NCBI RefSeq assembly: GCF_029953595.1
Contig: NZ_CP124535.1
Location: forward strand, 1,141,001 to 1,205,000
DNA from: Fuscovulum ytuae
GTDB taxonomy: Bacteria > Pseudomonadota > Alphaproteobacteria > Rhodobacterales > Rhodobacteraceae
Direction of reading: 5' to 3'
DNA length: 64,000 bases
Shown one piece after another: positions 1 to 8,865 of the stretch. Within the stretch, counting starts at the first letter, position 1, and the number at the start of each line of letters is the position of its first letter. The position numbers and the translations under genes were made by a program. Below the pieces are notes generated by a model. It was not told the origin of the DNA. It was given only the letters and a program-made list of their open reading frames with translations, and ran no database searches.

Positions 1-24
1 ATGATCCGGCCAAGGTTGCGGCTG

Positions 25-618
25 TCACAGATAGATCGGCGTCCGGTTCCCGGCGGCAAAGCGGCGCAGGACCGCAGGGTAAAGCCGATGCTCCTGTTCC
101 AGAACCCGTGTGGCAAGGCTGTCGGCGGTATCGCCGGGCATGACAGGCACCCGCGCCTGCCCAAGGATCGGGCCATCGTCAAGGACGGGTGTCACCTCAT
201 GCACGGTGCAGCCTGCCTCCTGATCCCCCGCCTCCAGCGCGCGCTGATGCGTGTGCAGACCGGGATAAAGCGGCAAAAGCGACGGGTGGATGTTCAGCAT
301 CCGCCCCGCGAAGGCCTGCACGAAGGCAGGGGTCAGAACGCGCATGAAGCCCGCCAGACAGATCAGATCGGCCCCACATTCAAGGATCGGCTGCATCAAC
401 GCGGCCTCAAAGGCGGCCCGGTCCTTGCCGAAGGGGCGATGATCGACCGCCACCGTCGCCACGCCTGCGGCTGCGGCCTTCACCAAGCCTCCGGCCGATG
501 GATCGTTCGACGCCACAAGAACGGGCTGCGCGGGATGGTCCCCCTGCCCCATGTCGCGCAACAGCGCCATCATGTTCGACCCGCCACCGGAAATCAGGAT
601 GGCGACGCGGCGTGTCAC
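25..618 (-). CDS. purN: Phosphoribosylglycinamide formyltransferase PurN
   Basis: Third step of de novo purine synthesis: transfers a formyl group from 10-formyltetrahydrofolate to glycinamide ribonucleotide in the cytoplasm. The 197-residue product has the family's usual length. The N-terminal phosphate-binding segment ISGGGSN (residues 9-15), the catalytic NIHPSLLP run (Asn109, His111) and LDDGP with the catalytic Asp near 147 are all visible. Its start overlaps the purM stop by four bases (ATGA), so translation is probably coupled. The gene is complete; its stop lies 25 bases from the window edge. Confidence 0.97.
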   Translation of the reverse strand: MTRRVAILISGGGSNMMALLRDMGQGDHPAQPVLVASNDPSAGGLVKAAAAGVATVAVDHRPFGKDRAAFEAALMQPILECGADLICLAGFMRVLTPAFVQAFAGRMLNIHPSLLPLYPGLHTHQRALEAGDQEAGCTVHEVTPVLDDGPILGQARVPVMPGDTADSLATRVLEQEHRLYPAVLRRFAAGNRTPIYL

Positions 619-1652
619 AGAAGGCGGCCCTTGTAGATGACCCCCTGCCCTTCCACCACTTGGCCCAGCGCAACCACCGTCTCGCCCACCTCGCGCAGCA
701 GGGCTGCGATGCCTTCGGCCCGGTCGGGGGCCACAACCAGCATCATGCCGATCCCGCAGTTAAAGGTCTTAAGAAGCTCTGCCTCGGCCATATTCGCCGT
801 CGTTGCGAGCCACCGGAAAACAGGCGGCAATTCCCATGCCGAAAGGTCGATCTCGCAGGCCATGCCCTCGGGCAAGATGCGCGGCGGATTCTCGGTCAGT
901 CCGCCGCCGGTGATATGGGCCAGACCATGCACGCCGCCGGCGCGGATCGCAGCCAAGGCCTGCTTGACATAAAGCCGCGTGGGCGCCAGCAGCGCCGCGC
1001 CAAGGCTGCCTTCGGCAAAAGGCGCGGGCGCGTCCCACGTAAGGCCCGACAGTTCCACCACCTTGCGGACAAAGCTGTAGCCGTTCGAATGAACCCCGTT
1101 CGAGGCAAGGCCCAGCAGCACATCCCCCACCGCAACACCCGCGGGCAGATCCTGCCCTCGCTCCATCGCGCCCACGGCAAAGCCCGCAAGGTCGAAATCG
1201 CCCTTGTGATACATCCCCGGCATTTCTGCCGTCTCGCCACCAATCAAAGCACAGCCCGAAGCCGCGCAGCCTTCCGCGATGCCTTCGATGATGCGGGCGG
1301 CCTGATCCACCTCCAGCTTGCCGGTCGCGAAATAGTCCAGAAACAGCAGGGGTTCCGCACCCTGGCAGACAAGATCATTCACGCACATGGCGACAAGATC
1401 GATGCCGATCGTATCGACATTTCCGGTATCGATCGCGATGCGCAGCTTGGTGCCGACCCCATCGGTCGCAGCCACAAGGATCGGATCGTTGTAGCCTGCA
1501 GCCTTCAGATCGAACAGCGCTCCAAACCCGCCAAGACCCGACATGGTGCCGGGGCGAGTGGTGCGCTTTGCCGCTGGCTTGATCCGTTCGACCAGCGCAT
1601 TGCCCGCGTCGATATCCACACCCGCCTGCGCATAGGTAAGGCCGTTCGTCAT
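615..1652 (-). CDS. purM: Phosphoribosylformylglycinamidine cyclo-ligase PurM
   Basis: AIR synthetase, fifth step of purine synthesis: ATP-dependent ring closure of FGAM to aminoimidazole ribonucleotide. From the ATG at 1652 the protein is 345 residues, the usual size. The frame is open further upstream, but the extra 31 codons are basic and unlike the family, while [18 protein letters not shown] is a typical start. Family motifs [33 protein letters not shown] and [11 protein letters not shown] are present. Operon with purN downstream; the small membrane protein gene at 1806 diverges from it. Confidence 0.97.
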   Translation of the reverse strand: MTNGLTYAQAGVDIDAGNALVERIKPAAKRTTRPGTMSGLGGFGALFDLKAAGYNDPILVAATDGVGTKLRIAIDTGNVDTIGIDLVAMCVNDLVCQGAEPLLFLDYFATGKLEVDQAARIIEGIAEGCAASGCALIGGETAEMPGMYHKGDFDLAGFAVGAMERGQDLPAGVAVGDVLLGLASNGVHSNGYSFVRKVVELSGLTWDAPAPFAEGSLGAALLAPTRLYVKQALAAIRAGGVHGLAHITGGGLTENPPRILPEGMACEIDLSAWELPPVFRWLATTANMAEAELLKTFNCGIGMMLVVAPDRAEGIAALLREVGETVVALGQVVEGQGVIYKGRLL

Positions 1653-1805
1653 CGCACCGCTCCGCCGCTGTCCCGCTTTGCGGCGCGGCATATACCACCC
1701 CCGCCCGCGCCGCAACGCCGGAAGGCATGGCTTGATGCGGATCAAGGTAGCAAGCCGCGCGCGATGCTATCCAAACCCCGGAACGCGCTGATCGGAGGAC
1801 CCGCC

Positions 1806-1997
1806 ATGCCGCGACTTTTCATGCTGCTCTTTGCCCTGATCGGGCCATCCTTGGCCGGGGTTGGCATCATCGCCGTCCTGACCATGGGTCTTGTCACCCT
1901 CAAACCCATCCTCGCGGCGGCAGCGCTTGGCATGGCCTTTGGCGTGCCCGTCGCGTGGGCGGTGATGCGCCGCCTGACCTTGGGCGAAACAGTCTGA
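1806..1997 (+). CDS. Small two-segment membrane protein
   Basis: A 63-residue, very hydrophobic protein, almost entirely two membrane segments (about residues 4-28 and 32-55) with a short basic C-terminal tail (MRRLTLGETV). I recognise this as a small protein conserved in Rhodobacteraceae that databases often mislabel 'CTP synthetase'; nothing in it supports that enzyme activity. A GGAG ribosome-binding site lies eight bases before the ATG at 1806, which decides the start over an in-frame ATG at 1764. It diverges from purM. Function unknown. Confidence 0.7.
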   Translation: MPRLFMLLFALIGPSLAGVGIIAVLTMGLVTLKPILAAAALGMAFGVPVAWAVMRRLTLGETV

Positions 1998-2038
1998 AAC
2001 GATCAGGTCACAGCCCCCGCCACGGACGAAACCTGCAC

Positions 2039-2066
2039 TTGACCGGGGCGGGGGGAAGGCTTACCC
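2039..2066 (+). promoter_or_regulatory. Possible sigma-70 promoter for the CAU tRNA
   Basis: TTGACC at 2039-2044 matches a -35 box. After a 16-base G-rich spacer, TTACCC at 2061-2066 is a weak -10. This would start transcription a few bases before the tRNA at 2077. Only the position and the -35 match support it. Confidence 0.35.
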
Positions 2067-2076
2067 CCTTGCCCAT

Positions 2077-2149
2077 GGGGCTGTAGCTCAATGGTTAGAG
2101 CCGGGCGCTCATAACGCCTTGGTTGGGGGTTCGAGTCCCTCCGGCCCTA
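2077..2149 (+). tRNA. tRNA with CAU anticodon (Ile2 or Met)
   Basis: The cloverleaf can be folded by hand. The acceptor arm is 2077-2083 with 2142-2148 and contains a G1-U72 and a U6-G67 wobble. The D-stem is GCTC/GAGC. The anticodon stem is 2103-2107/2115-2119, with loop CTCATAA and anticodon CAT at 2110-2112. The T-arm is GGGGG-TTCGAGT-CCCTC, with discriminator A at 2149. The CCA end is not encoded (CAT follows). It resembles the alphaproteobacterial lysidine-type tRNA-Ile(CAU) more than elongator Met, but I cannot separate these with certainty. The last codons of the LysR gene lie on its antisense strand. Confidence 0.9.
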
Positions 2150-3041
2150 CATCACCTCCCGCCGCCTCTTCAGCGATCCAGTTCCGAAAGGCTTCTATCG
2201 CCGGAAAGGACGGGGTCTCTTTTGGCCAAACCAACCAATAGTTGCCCGCGCTGGGCACAGGGCCACCCCAGACAGGGACCAGCCTTTCCTTGTCCAGATC
2301 TTCCACAACCAAAAAGCGCGGCAGAAGCGCCACTCCTAGACCATGGATGGCCGCCTGTTGCATGGTGGCGAATTGGTCAAAGACCATGCCGACCGGGCGC
2401 TGCCCTGGCAGGCCTTGCGCAGCAAACCAACGCCCCCAGTCGCCCTTGCGCCCTTCGATCTGCAGAAGCGGTAGGTCAAGCAGGTCCGCCGCCCCCGTGA
2501 TCGGCCCCGTCACAAAATCGGGCGAAGCCACCGCCACCACTTCCTCGCGCATCAAAAGCAGATGCTCGGCATCCGGCCAATCGGCCCGCCCGTAATGGAT
2601 CGCCGCGTCAAATCCTTCGGCCCGCAGGTCGAAAGGCCGCAAGCGCGTGCTGAAGGTGAGTGAGATGTCGGGATGCGACTGGCGAAAGTCGCGCAGGCGC
2701 GGGGCCAGCCAATGCATGCCAAAGGCTGGCAGCAGGGCAATCGACAGCACACGGCCGCCCCCGCCCGACCGCAGCCGCAGCCCTGCCTGCCCAAGCAGGT
2801 CCAGCGCGCGCCGCGCCTGTTCCACATAGTCCCGTGCCGCTGGGGTGGGCTGCAACCTTTGCCGATCCCGGATCAGCAGCGTTACGCCCAATTGCGCCTC
2901 CACCTCGCGCAGGGCGCGGCTGATCGCGCCCGGCGTCAGGTTCAATTCCCGCGCGGCGGCGGTGGTGGTACCCAGCCTCTCCACCGCCTCTAGCGCCAAA
3001 AGGCCGGACAGGGCGGGAAGCTGCCGTCGCGCCGGGATCAT
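2109..3041 (-). CDS. LysR-family regulator, GcvA/GcdR-like
   Basis: A 310-residue LysR-type activator. The N-terminal winged helix-turn-helix is about residues 5-65 (GTTTAAARELNLTPGAISRA), followed by a substrate-binding domain starting near residue 90 (VLSIALLPAFGMHWLAPRL). The ATG at 3041 gives a normal LysR start; extension upstream adds non-family residues. It diverges from glutaryl-CoA dehydrogenase, the usual place for its regulator, so control of lysine/tryptophan-derived glutaryl-CoA breakdown is likely. The final 13 or so residues (GPEGLEPPTKAL) are encoded by the antisense strand of the CAU tRNA, so the native C-terminus may once have been different. Confidence 0.92.
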   Translation of the reverse strand: MIPARRQLPALSGLLALEAVERLGTTTAAARELNLTPGAISRALREVEAQLGVTLLIRDRQRLQPTPAARDYVEQARRALDLLGQAGLRLRSGGGGRVLSIALLPAFGMHWLAPRLRDFRQSHPDISLTFSTRLRPFDLRAEGFDAAIHYGRADWPDAEHLLLMREEVVAVASPDFVTGPITGAADLLDLPLLQIEGRKGDWGRWFAAQGLPGQRPVGMVFDQFATMQQAAIHGLGVALLPRFLVVEDLDKERLVPVWGGPVPSAGNYWLVWPKETPSFPAIEAFRNWIAEEAAGGDVGPEGLEPPTKAL

Positions 3042-3175
3042 GTGAGCAAACCTCAAAATGTTACGATTATCTTTCGCTATTATTGCACAAACAACCAAGG
3101 CATAGAAGCCGCAACCCGCCATAGCGCGACTCGCGCCCGACTGACACACTGGACCGCAGCACCGGAGGAAATGAC

Positions 3176-4399
3176 ATGAGCCTCGACGCCCCCAAACTCA
3201 AAGCCAAGGACGCCCCCGATCTGGCCCGTTTCGACTGGGAAGACCCCTTCCGCCTGAACGACCAGTTGACGGAAGAGGAACGCATGCTGCGCGATGCGGC
3301 CCGCGCCTATGCGCAGGAAAAGCTGCAACCCCGCGTGACCGCCGCCTATCGCGAGGAAACCACCGACCCGTCGATCTTCCGCGAAATGGGCGAAATGGGC
3401 CTTTTGGGCGTGACCATCCCCGAAGAATATGGCGGGCTGGGCGCATCCTACGTCGCCTATGGCCTTGTCGCGCGCGAGGTGGAGCGGGTGGATAGCGGTT
3501 ACCGTTCCATGATGTCGGTGCAAAGCTCGCTCGTTATGTATCCGATCTACGCCTACGGGACCGAGGCGCAGCGGACGAAGTATCTGCCCAAACTGGCCGC
3601 GGGTGAATGGATCGGCTGCTTTGGCCTGACCGAGCCTGATGCCGGGTCCGATCCGGCCGGGATGAAGACCGTCGCGAAGAAGACCGCGAATGGCTATGTG
3701 CTGAATGGCGCGAAAATGTGGATTTCCAACGCCCCTATCGCCGATGTCTTCGTCGTCTGGGCGAAATCCGAGGCGCATGGCGGCAAGATCAAGGGTTTCG
3801 TGCTGGAAAAAGGCATGAAGGGCCTGTCCGCGCCGAAGGTTGGCGGCAAACTGAGCTTGCGCGCCTCTATCACGGGCGAAATCGTGATGAAGGATGTGGA
3901 AGTCGGCGAAGACGCGCTTCTGCCGAATGTAGAGGGGCTGAAGGGCCCGTTCGGCTGCCTCAACCGCGCGCGCTATGGCATTTCTTGGGGCGTCATGGGT
4001 GCGGCCGAATTCTGCATGCATGCCGCCCGCCAATACGGCCTTGATCGCAAGCAGTTCGGCAAGCCGATTGCTGGCACACAGCTCTATCAGCTCAAACTCG
4101 CCAATATGATGACCGAGATTTCTTTGGGTCTTCAGGCCAGCCTCCGCGTGGGCCGCCTGATGGATGAGGCGAATGCCGCGCCAGAGATGATCTCGATCAT
4201 CAAACGCAACAATTGCGGCAAGGCGCTGGAGGCCGCCCGTTGGGCGCGCGACATGCACGGTGGCAATGGCATTCAGGAAGATTTCCAGATCATGCGCCAT
4301 ATGGTGAACCTTGAAACGGTCAACACCTATGAGGGCACGCATGACATCCATGCCCTGATCCTTGGCCGTGCAATCACGGGCGTGCAGGCCTTCTTCTGA
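3176..4399 (+). CDS. gcdH: Glutaryl-CoA dehydrogenase
   Basis: FAD-dependent acyl-CoA dehydrogenase that oxidises and decarboxylates glutaryl-CoA to crotonyl-CoA in lysine, hydroxylysine and tryptophan catabolism. The protein is 407 residues, as expected. The family block [18 protein letters not shown] is in the middle domain. The C-terminal [19 protein letters not shown] carries the catalytic Glu (about residue 386), placed as in glutaryl-CoA rather than medium-chain enzymes. Start is the ATG after GGAGGAAATGAC. The divergent LysR gene is the probable regulator. Three palindromes follow the stop. Confidence 0.96.
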   Translation: MSLDAPKLKAKDAPDLARFDWEDPFRLNDQLTEEERMLRDAARAYAQEKLQPRVTAAYREETTDPSIFREMGEMGLLGVTIPEEYGGLGASYVAYGLVAREVERVDSGYRSMMSVQSSLVMYPIYAYGTEAQRTKYLPKLAAGEWIGCFGLTEPDAGSDPAGMKTVAKKTANGYVLNGAKMWISNAPIADVFVVWAKSEAHGGKIKGFVLEKGMKGLSAPKVGGKLSLRASITGEIVMKDVEVGEDALLPNVEGLKGPFGCLNRARYGISWGVMGAAEFCMHAARQYGLDRKQFGKPIAGTQLYQLKLANMMTEISLGLQASLRVGRLMDEANAAPEMISIIKRNNCGKALEAARWARDMHGGNGIQEDFQIMRHMVNLETVNTYEGTHDIHALILGRAITGVQAFF

Positions 4400-4413
4400 C
4401 ATTTCGCCGAGGC

Positions 4414-4441
4414 GGGAAAACTCTTCTGGAAGAGTTTTCCC
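4414..4441. repeat. Palindrome 1 of a tandem hairpin array (terminator/REP-like)
   Basis: Thirteen-base arms GGGAAAACTCTTC (4414-4426) and GAAGAGTTTTCCC (4429-4441) pair perfectly around two bases. It lies 15 bases after the gcdH stop and could act as a transcription terminator, but has no clear T-run after it. Confidence 0.8.
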
Positions 4442-4451
4442 GACGCCCTTT

Positions 4452-4479
4452 CGCAAAACTCTTCGAGAAGAGTTTTGCG
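4452..4479. repeat. Palindrome 2 of the tandem hairpin array
   Basis: Arms CGCAAAACTCTTC (4452-4464) and GAAGAGTTTTGCG (4467-4479) pair perfectly around GA. The core AAAACTCTTC is identical to palindrome 1, so the two are copies of one element with different tips. Confidence 0.8.
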
Positions 4480-4486
4480 GTGATAT

Positions 4487-4518
4487 GGCCGAAAATTCTT
4501 TGCAAAGAATTTTCGGCC
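4487..4518. repeat. Palindrome 3, a perfect 32-base inverted repeat
   Basis: GGCCGAAAATTCTTTG (4487-4502) is followed directly by its exact reverse complement (4503-4518). The sequence GCGCAAAATTC just after it (about 4526-4536) looks like half of a fourth copy. Confidence 0.8.
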
Positions 4519-4596
4519 GTTTCTGGCGCAAAATTCCTAACCAGCCCGGTCATTTTCGGGGATGACAGGCCAGTTTTGCCCGCTACGCTCTTGCGC

Positions 4597-5958
4597 ATGA
4601 CACATGCGACGCTGCCCCCCGAACTCGACTCCTATCTTTCCGCACATCCCGGCACCCGCTTTCTGGATGCGGTGATGTTCGACCTTTGCGGCACTGCCAT
4701 CGGCAAGCGATACCCTATCCGCGATGCGGCGAAGGTCTGGACTTCGGGCGTGGCCTTCTGCGCCGGGATCACCACGCTGGATTCACTTGGCGCCTGCTGG
4801 GATGTCGAAGGGATCGGCTTTTCGGATGGCGACCCCGACGCCACCTCTTACCCCATTCCCGGCACGCTGGCCCCGGTGCCTTGGATGCAGGATACTGCCC
4901 AAATCCTGATCGCGCCTGCCCCGCCCGAAGGGGTGGCGCAATGGTGGTTCGATCCGCGCAGCATCCTTGCCAATGTCGTCACCCGTTTCGCCGATCTGGG
5001 CCTGACCCCGGTCACAGCTTGCGAGTTGGAATTCTACCTTGTGGACCCTGCACGGGATACCGCAGGCCGCATCTCGCCTGCCCGCCCTGCAAGATCAGGC
5101 CGGGCGCCCGAGGCGCCACGCGTGCTGGCCTTTGACAAGCTGGATGAATGGGCCGCGATATTGGGCGAGATTGACGCCGCCTGCATAGCCCAAGGCGTGC
5201 CCGCAGGGGCCGCGACCGCAGAATACGGTGGCGCGCAGTTTGAGGTGAACCTTGGCCACCTGCCGGATCCCGTCCGCGCCGCCGATCACGCGCTGATGCT
5301 GCGGCGGATCGTCAAGGGCGTGGCAGGTCGCCACGGGTTGGACGCCACTTTCATGTCAAAACCCTTTGCCGAACAATCCGGGTCTGGCCTACATATTCAT
5401 CTCAGCCTGCTGGATGCCAAGGGACGCAACATTTTTGACGACCGCGCGCCTGATGGCGATACCCAGCTTGGGCATGCCATCGCAGGGCTGCAAGCCACCA
5501 CCTATGACGCCATGGCAATCTTTGCGCCCAATCTGAACGCCTATCGCCGCTTCGCGCCCAACCAATTCGTCCCCGTCAACACCTCTTGGGGCACGAATAA
5601 CCGCTCTGTCAGCTTCCGCATCCCCGCAGGGGGCGGGGCCGCGCGGCGGATCGAACACCGTATCGCGGGGGCAGAAGCGAACCCCTATCTGGTCATGGCC
5701 GCCGTCCTTGCAGGCATCCATCACGGCCTTGCCAACCGCCTTGCCCCCACGCCCCCTTCAACTGGAAATGCGGGGGAGGAGGCGGACCCTGCAATGCCCC
5801 TAAAACTCTGGACTGCGCTGGATCGGCTGGAGACCTCGGCCCTGATGGCCGATTACCTTGGCACCCGCTACCCCGCCGCCTATGCCACGATCAAGCGGGC
5901 GGAGTTCGAGGCCTTCATGGCCGATGTCCTACCCCGCGAATATGACTGGTATCTCTGA
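4597..5958 (+). CDS. Glutamine-synthetase-like ligase, probable gamma-glutamylpolyamine synthetase
   Basis: A 453-residue member of the glutamine synthetase superfamily, from the ATG at 4597; the open frame upstream runs through the palindromes and is not coding. Catalytic-domain blocks are visible: SGSGLHIHLSLLD (ATP/glutamate site), TSWGTNNRSVSFRIP, and RRIEHRIAGAEANPYLVMAA near the C-terminus. The N-terminal part differs from true GlnA. The next gene, 9 bases away, is a PuuB-like oxidase, so gamma-glutamylation of an amine followed by oxidation of the adduct is the likely role, as in the Puu putrescine pathway. The amine cannot be read from sequence. Confidence 0.85.
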   Translation: MTHATLPPELDSYLSAHPGTRFLDAVMFDLCGTAIGKRYPIRDAAKVWTSGVAFCAGITTLDSLGACWDVEGIGFSDGDPDATSYPIPGTLAPVPWMQDTAQILIAPAPPEGVAQWWFDPRSILANVVTRFADLGLTPVTACELEFYLVDPARDTAGRISPARPARSGRAPEAPRVLAFDKLDEWAAILGEIDAACIAQGVPAGAATAEYGGAQFEVNLGHLPDPVRAADHALMLRRIVKGVAGRHGLDATFMSKPFAEQSGSGLHIHLSLLDAKGRNIFDDRAPDGDTQLGHAIAGLQATTYDAMAIFAPNLNAYRRFAPNQFVPVNTSWGTNNRSVSFRIPAGGGAARRIEHRIAGAEANPYLVMAAVLAGIHHGLANRLAPTPPSTGNAGEEADPAMPLKLWTALDRLETSALMADYLGTRYPAAYATIKRAEFEAFMADVLPREYDWYL

Positions 5959-5967
5959 GGTGATGCG

Positions 5968-7350
5968 ATGACCGCCCCTGCCCGCATCGGTGACGTTTCC
6001 TTCTGGTATGCCGATATCGGCCTGCCCCAGACACGCCGCCCTCCCCTGCCGGGGGATACTATGGCAGATGTCTGCATCATCGGCGCGGGCTATACCGGGC
6101 TTTGGTCGGCCTATTATCTGAAGAAGGCCGATCCCGGCCTGAAGATCGTGATCTGCGAAAAGAATTTCGCAGGTTTCGGTGCCTCGGGCCGCAATGGCGG
6201 CTGGCTGACGGGGGGCTTTGCTTGGAACCATGACCGCTATCTGGCCACGTCGGATGAGGCGGGCGTCCGCGCCATGGTGCAGGCGATGAACGGCACGGTG
6301 GATGAAATCATCCGCGTGGCCGATGCCGAAGGGATCGACGCAGATATCCGGCGCACGGATGAGTTGATGGTCGCCACCACGCCCGCACAGCTTGCCCGGT
6401 GTGAGGCGGAGACCGCCCATCGCCGCCACTGGGGCGAAGATCGCGTCCATATGATCGGCGCGGGCCAGACCGCCAGCCGCGTGAACATCCCCGGCGTTCT
6501 TGGCGCGATGGTGGTGGGGGGCGTGGCGCGCATCCAGCCCGCCAAACTGGTGCGCGGCTTGGCGCAGGTGGTCGAAGCGATGGGCGTGACCATCCACGAA
6601 GAGACCGAAGTCACAGGCCTTGCCCCCGGCCGCGTCACCACCGCGCGGGGCAGTGTTACCGCCCATACGATTCTGCGCTGCACCGAAGGCTTCACCGCCA
6701 CCCTGCCGGGGCTGCGGCGGGAATGGCTGCCGCTAAACTCGGCCCAGATCGCGACCGAGCCGCTTCCGCCCGAGGTTTGGGCGCAGATCGGCTGGTCGGG
6801 GCATGAAATCCTTGGCGATTTCGCCAATGCCTATTGCTATTGCCAGCGCACGCGCGAGGGGCGCATCACCGTGGGCGCGCGGGGGGTGCCCTATCGCTTT
6901 GGTTCGGCAATTGACAATTCCGGCATTCCCGATCCTGAAACCATCCGCCGCCTCACCGATATCCTGCACCGCCATTTTCCCGCCGCCCGGCCGTTCCGCA
7001 TAGATCACGCATGGTGCGGTGTGATCGGCGTGCCGCGCGATTGGTGCGCGACGGCGGGGATTGATCCCGTCACCCGCATCGGCTGGGCGGGGGGATATGT
7101 CGGGGTGGGTGTCTCTACCTCCAACCTGTCGGGGCGGACGCTCGCGGACCTGACGCTGGACCGTCAGACCAACCTGACGCGCTTGCCATGGGTCAATCGC
7201 CGGGTACGGAAATGGGAACCGGAACCGCTGCGTTGGTTGGGTGTGCATGGGATGTATGGGCTTTACGGCATGGCCGACCGGCGCGAGGCCGCACGGCAGG
7301 GGCCGCCCTCACGGCTGGCCAAGTTCGGCAATTGGCTGACGGGGCGGTGA
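5968..7350 (+). CDS. FAD-dependent oxidoreductase, PuuB-like
   Basis: A 460-residue DAO-family flavoprotein. The N-terminal Rossmann motif VCIIGAGYTGLWSAYYL (GxGxxG at 39-44) is followed by an FAD-binding ASGRNGGWLTGG segment typical of gamma-glutamylputrescine oxidase and related amine oxidases. The C-terminus contains GWAGGYVGVGVSTSNLSGRTL, which usually closes the FAD site. By family it oxidises a primary or secondary amine with O2, giving aldehyde, ammonia and H2O2. It probably acts on the gamma-glutamyl adduct made by the upstream ligase. Its stop overlaps the next start (TGATG). Confidence 0.87.
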   Translation: MTAPARIGDVSFWYADIGLPQTRRPPLPGDTMADVCIIGAGYTGLWSAYYLKKADPGLKIVICEKNFAGFGASGRNGGWLTGGFAWNHDRYLATSDEAGVRAMVQAMNGTVDEIIRVADAEGIDADIRRTDELMVATTPAQLARCEAETAHRRHWGEDRVHMIGAGQTASRVNIPGVLGAMVVGGVARIQPAKLVRGLAQVVEAMGVTIHEETEVTGLAPGRVTTARGSVTAHTILRCTEGFTATLPGLRREWLPLNSAQIATEPLPPEVWAQIGWSGHEILGDFANAYCYCQRTREGRITVGARGVPYRFGSAIDNSGIPDPETIRRLTDILHRHFPAARPFRIDHAWCGVIGVPRDWCATAGIDPVTRIGWAGGYVGVGVSTSNLSGRTLADLTLDRQTNLTRLPWVNRRVRKWEPEPLRWLGVHGMYGLYGMADRREAARQGPPSRLAKFGNWLTGR

Positions 7351-8003
7351 TGGCCTCCGCACTGGTCTTCGATCTGGATGGCACGCTGGTCGATAGCGCA
7401 CCCGATATCCATGCCGGTGTCGCGCATCTCTTGGCCGAGGAAGGTCTGCCCACCCTGTCTTTCGAAACCATCCGGGGTTTCATCGGGGGCGGCGTGCCCA
7501 TCTTGATCACACGTGTCATGCGGGCCTTGGACCTTCCCGATGATCCGCAGCGCCATGCCGATCTCTGCGCCCGATTTATCCAGCGCTATGAACATGATCC
7601 GGGCGGTCTGACGCAGCCCTATCCGGGGGTGGCGGCGGCTCTGGATATGCTTGACCTGCCCTTGGCCCTTTGCACCAACAAACCCGAAGGCCCAACCCGC
7701 GCGCTTCTGGCGCAGCTTGGCTGGACCCATCGCTTTCCGGTGATCGTGGGGGGGGATACGCTGCCCATGCGAAAACCCGATCCGGCCCCGCTGCACCTTG
7801 CCATCGAACGGCTGGGGGCTGGACCGATCCTTTTTGTCGGCGACAGCGAGGTGGATGCCGAAACCGCCGCGCGGGCGCAGGTGCCGCTTCTTCTGTTCAC
7901 ACAGGGCTATCGCAGCACACCCCTAGACCGCCTGCCGCATCACGCGGCCTTCGATCATTGGGATGCCTTCGCGGCACTGGTCGACGGGTTCACCCCAAGG
8001 TGA
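7350..8003 (+). CDS. gph: HAD-family phosphoglycolate phosphatase
   Basis: A 217-residue haloacid dehalogenase-type phosphatase. Motif I FDLDGTLVD (residues 6-14), motif II CTNK, the motif III lysine in MRKPDP and motif IV VGDSEVDAETA are all present, with a helical cap between motifs I and II. This is the Gph layout (2-phosphoglycolate to glycolate). The start overlaps the preceding stop (TGATG), which rules out the longer open frame. Coupling to amine-oxidation genes may be incidental; the exact substrate is less certain than the family. Confidence 0.85.
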   Translation: MASALVFDLDGTLVDSAPDIHAGVAHLLAEEGLPTLSFETIRGFIGGGVPILITRVMRALDLPDDPQRHADLCARFIQRYEHDPGGLTQPYPGVAAALDMLDLPLALCTNKPEGPTRALLAQLGWTHRFPVIVGGDTLPMRKPDPAPLHLAIERLGAGPILFVGDSEVDAETAARAQVPLLLFTQGYRSTPLDRLPHHAAFDHWDAFAALVDGFTPR

Positions 8004-8658
8004 CGCGCAGCCCATCGGGGCCAAGACGCACACCCGGCCCCGCCGCCGCACCGATCAGGCGGAGCCCGCGCCAAAGTCCCTCATCCGCAAAGGGCGAAGG
8101 TCGCCCCCGCAAGGCGGGCGGTTCGTAAAGCTCTACCATTCCGTCGCCTGCCGAAAGGAAGCGGACCTTCGTAACCCCGTCTGCCCTCTCCAGATCGACC
8201 GCGGCGACCGGGGCCAGCCCCAGCGCAAGGAAGAACCCCTCAGTCGCCGCGATATCCGTGCAGGGGATGCCCAGATGGTCATGCCCCGGCAGATCGGCTC
8301 GGGTCTGTCCCCCAAGCTTTGCGCAGAACTCGATCCGCGCGCCTTCAGGGCCTTGCAGAAAGACATAGCGCACGCCCGCCTGCCAGAATTCGGCAATCTC
8401 GCAAGGGCCATCGGGCGTCGTCGACTCAAGCCGGGCACCCTGCGCCAATGCCGCCGCCAAGGCCTGATCCACATCCCGTACGGCCAAGGCCAGATGATCA
8501 ATCACGCCATGCGCAGGTGCCGTGCCCTGAACCAAGGCAAGTACCTGATCGCCCAGATGAAGCAGGTCCCCTTCCCCACGGGAAAAACCGAAGACCTCCA
8601 CAAGCATATGCGCAGCGGCGGCCCTGTCACGGACGGCGAGTTCAGGAACGATCCGCAC
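7990..8658 (-). CDS. Tandem VOC (glyoxalase-fold) protein
   Basis: A 222-residue protein with two vicinal-oxygen-chelate modules. One starts at MRIVPELAVRDRAAAAHMLVEVFG and the other at DHLGIPCTDIAATEGFFLALG. Candidate metal ligands are His residues in IDHLALAV and HDHLGI and Glu residues in RIEFCA and VELYEP. Such proteins include dioxygenases, lyases and resistance proteins; no substrate can be assigned. It is convergent with gph and overlaps its 3' end by 14 bases. Confidence 0.72.
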   Translation of the reverse strand: MRIVPELAVRDRAAAAHMLVEVFGFSRGEGDLLHLGDQVLALVQGTAPAHGVIDHLALAVRDVDQALAAALAQGARLESTTPDGPCEIAEFWQAGVRYVFLQGPEGARIEFCAKLGGQTRADLPGHDHLGIPCTDIAATEGFFLALGLAPVAAVDLERADGVTKVRFLSAGDGMVELYEPPALRGRPSPFADEGLWRGLRLIGAAAGPGVRLGPDGLRVTLG

Positions 8659-8803
8659 GGCTGTCTTTCCTTTGCAAGTCGGTTACATGCCTGTGGCAGA
8701 AGCCATGCCCGCGATCAACAGAGTCTTTGGCCCCAACGCCCCGCGCCACAGGATTGCCGCCGCAAAACCCACGGCCCCGCTTTCTTGACTTTCCAATCAC
8801 TAA

Positions 8804-8822
8804 GGTAAATGCAGGGTTTACC
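8804..8822. promoter_or_regulatory. Inverted repeat upstream of the RND operon
   Basis: GGTAAA (8804-8809) and TTTACC (8817-8822) are perfect inverted arms seven bases apart. They lie 44 bases before the membrane-fusion gene, with TTGACT at 8785-8790 as a possible -35. This is a possible operator for a regulator not in this window. Confidence 0.35.
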
Positions 8823-8865
8823 ATTTTTCAGATTGATCCAAGCCCACATCCCGAAAGCCCTTGTT

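Noticed and set aside
1653..1745. N-terminal extension of PurM
   Set aside because: The 31 extra residues are basic and unlike any PurM start; the internal ATG at 1652 gives the standard length.
2109..2150. Conserved peptide GPEGLEPPTKAL as a functional C-terminal motif of the LysR protein
   Set aside because: It is the translation of the tRNA antisense strand, so its conservation would reflect the tRNA.
4414..4518. CRISPR-like array
   Set aside because: The repeated units are palindromes of unequal sequence with 7-10 base gaps; no constant repeat with unique spacers of normal size and no cas genes.
3080..4531. A 483-codon minus-strand frame opposite gcdH
   Set aside because: It is antisense to a clear glutaryl-CoA dehydrogenase, is His/Gly/Ala-rich without domains, and runs into the palindromes; a composition shadow.
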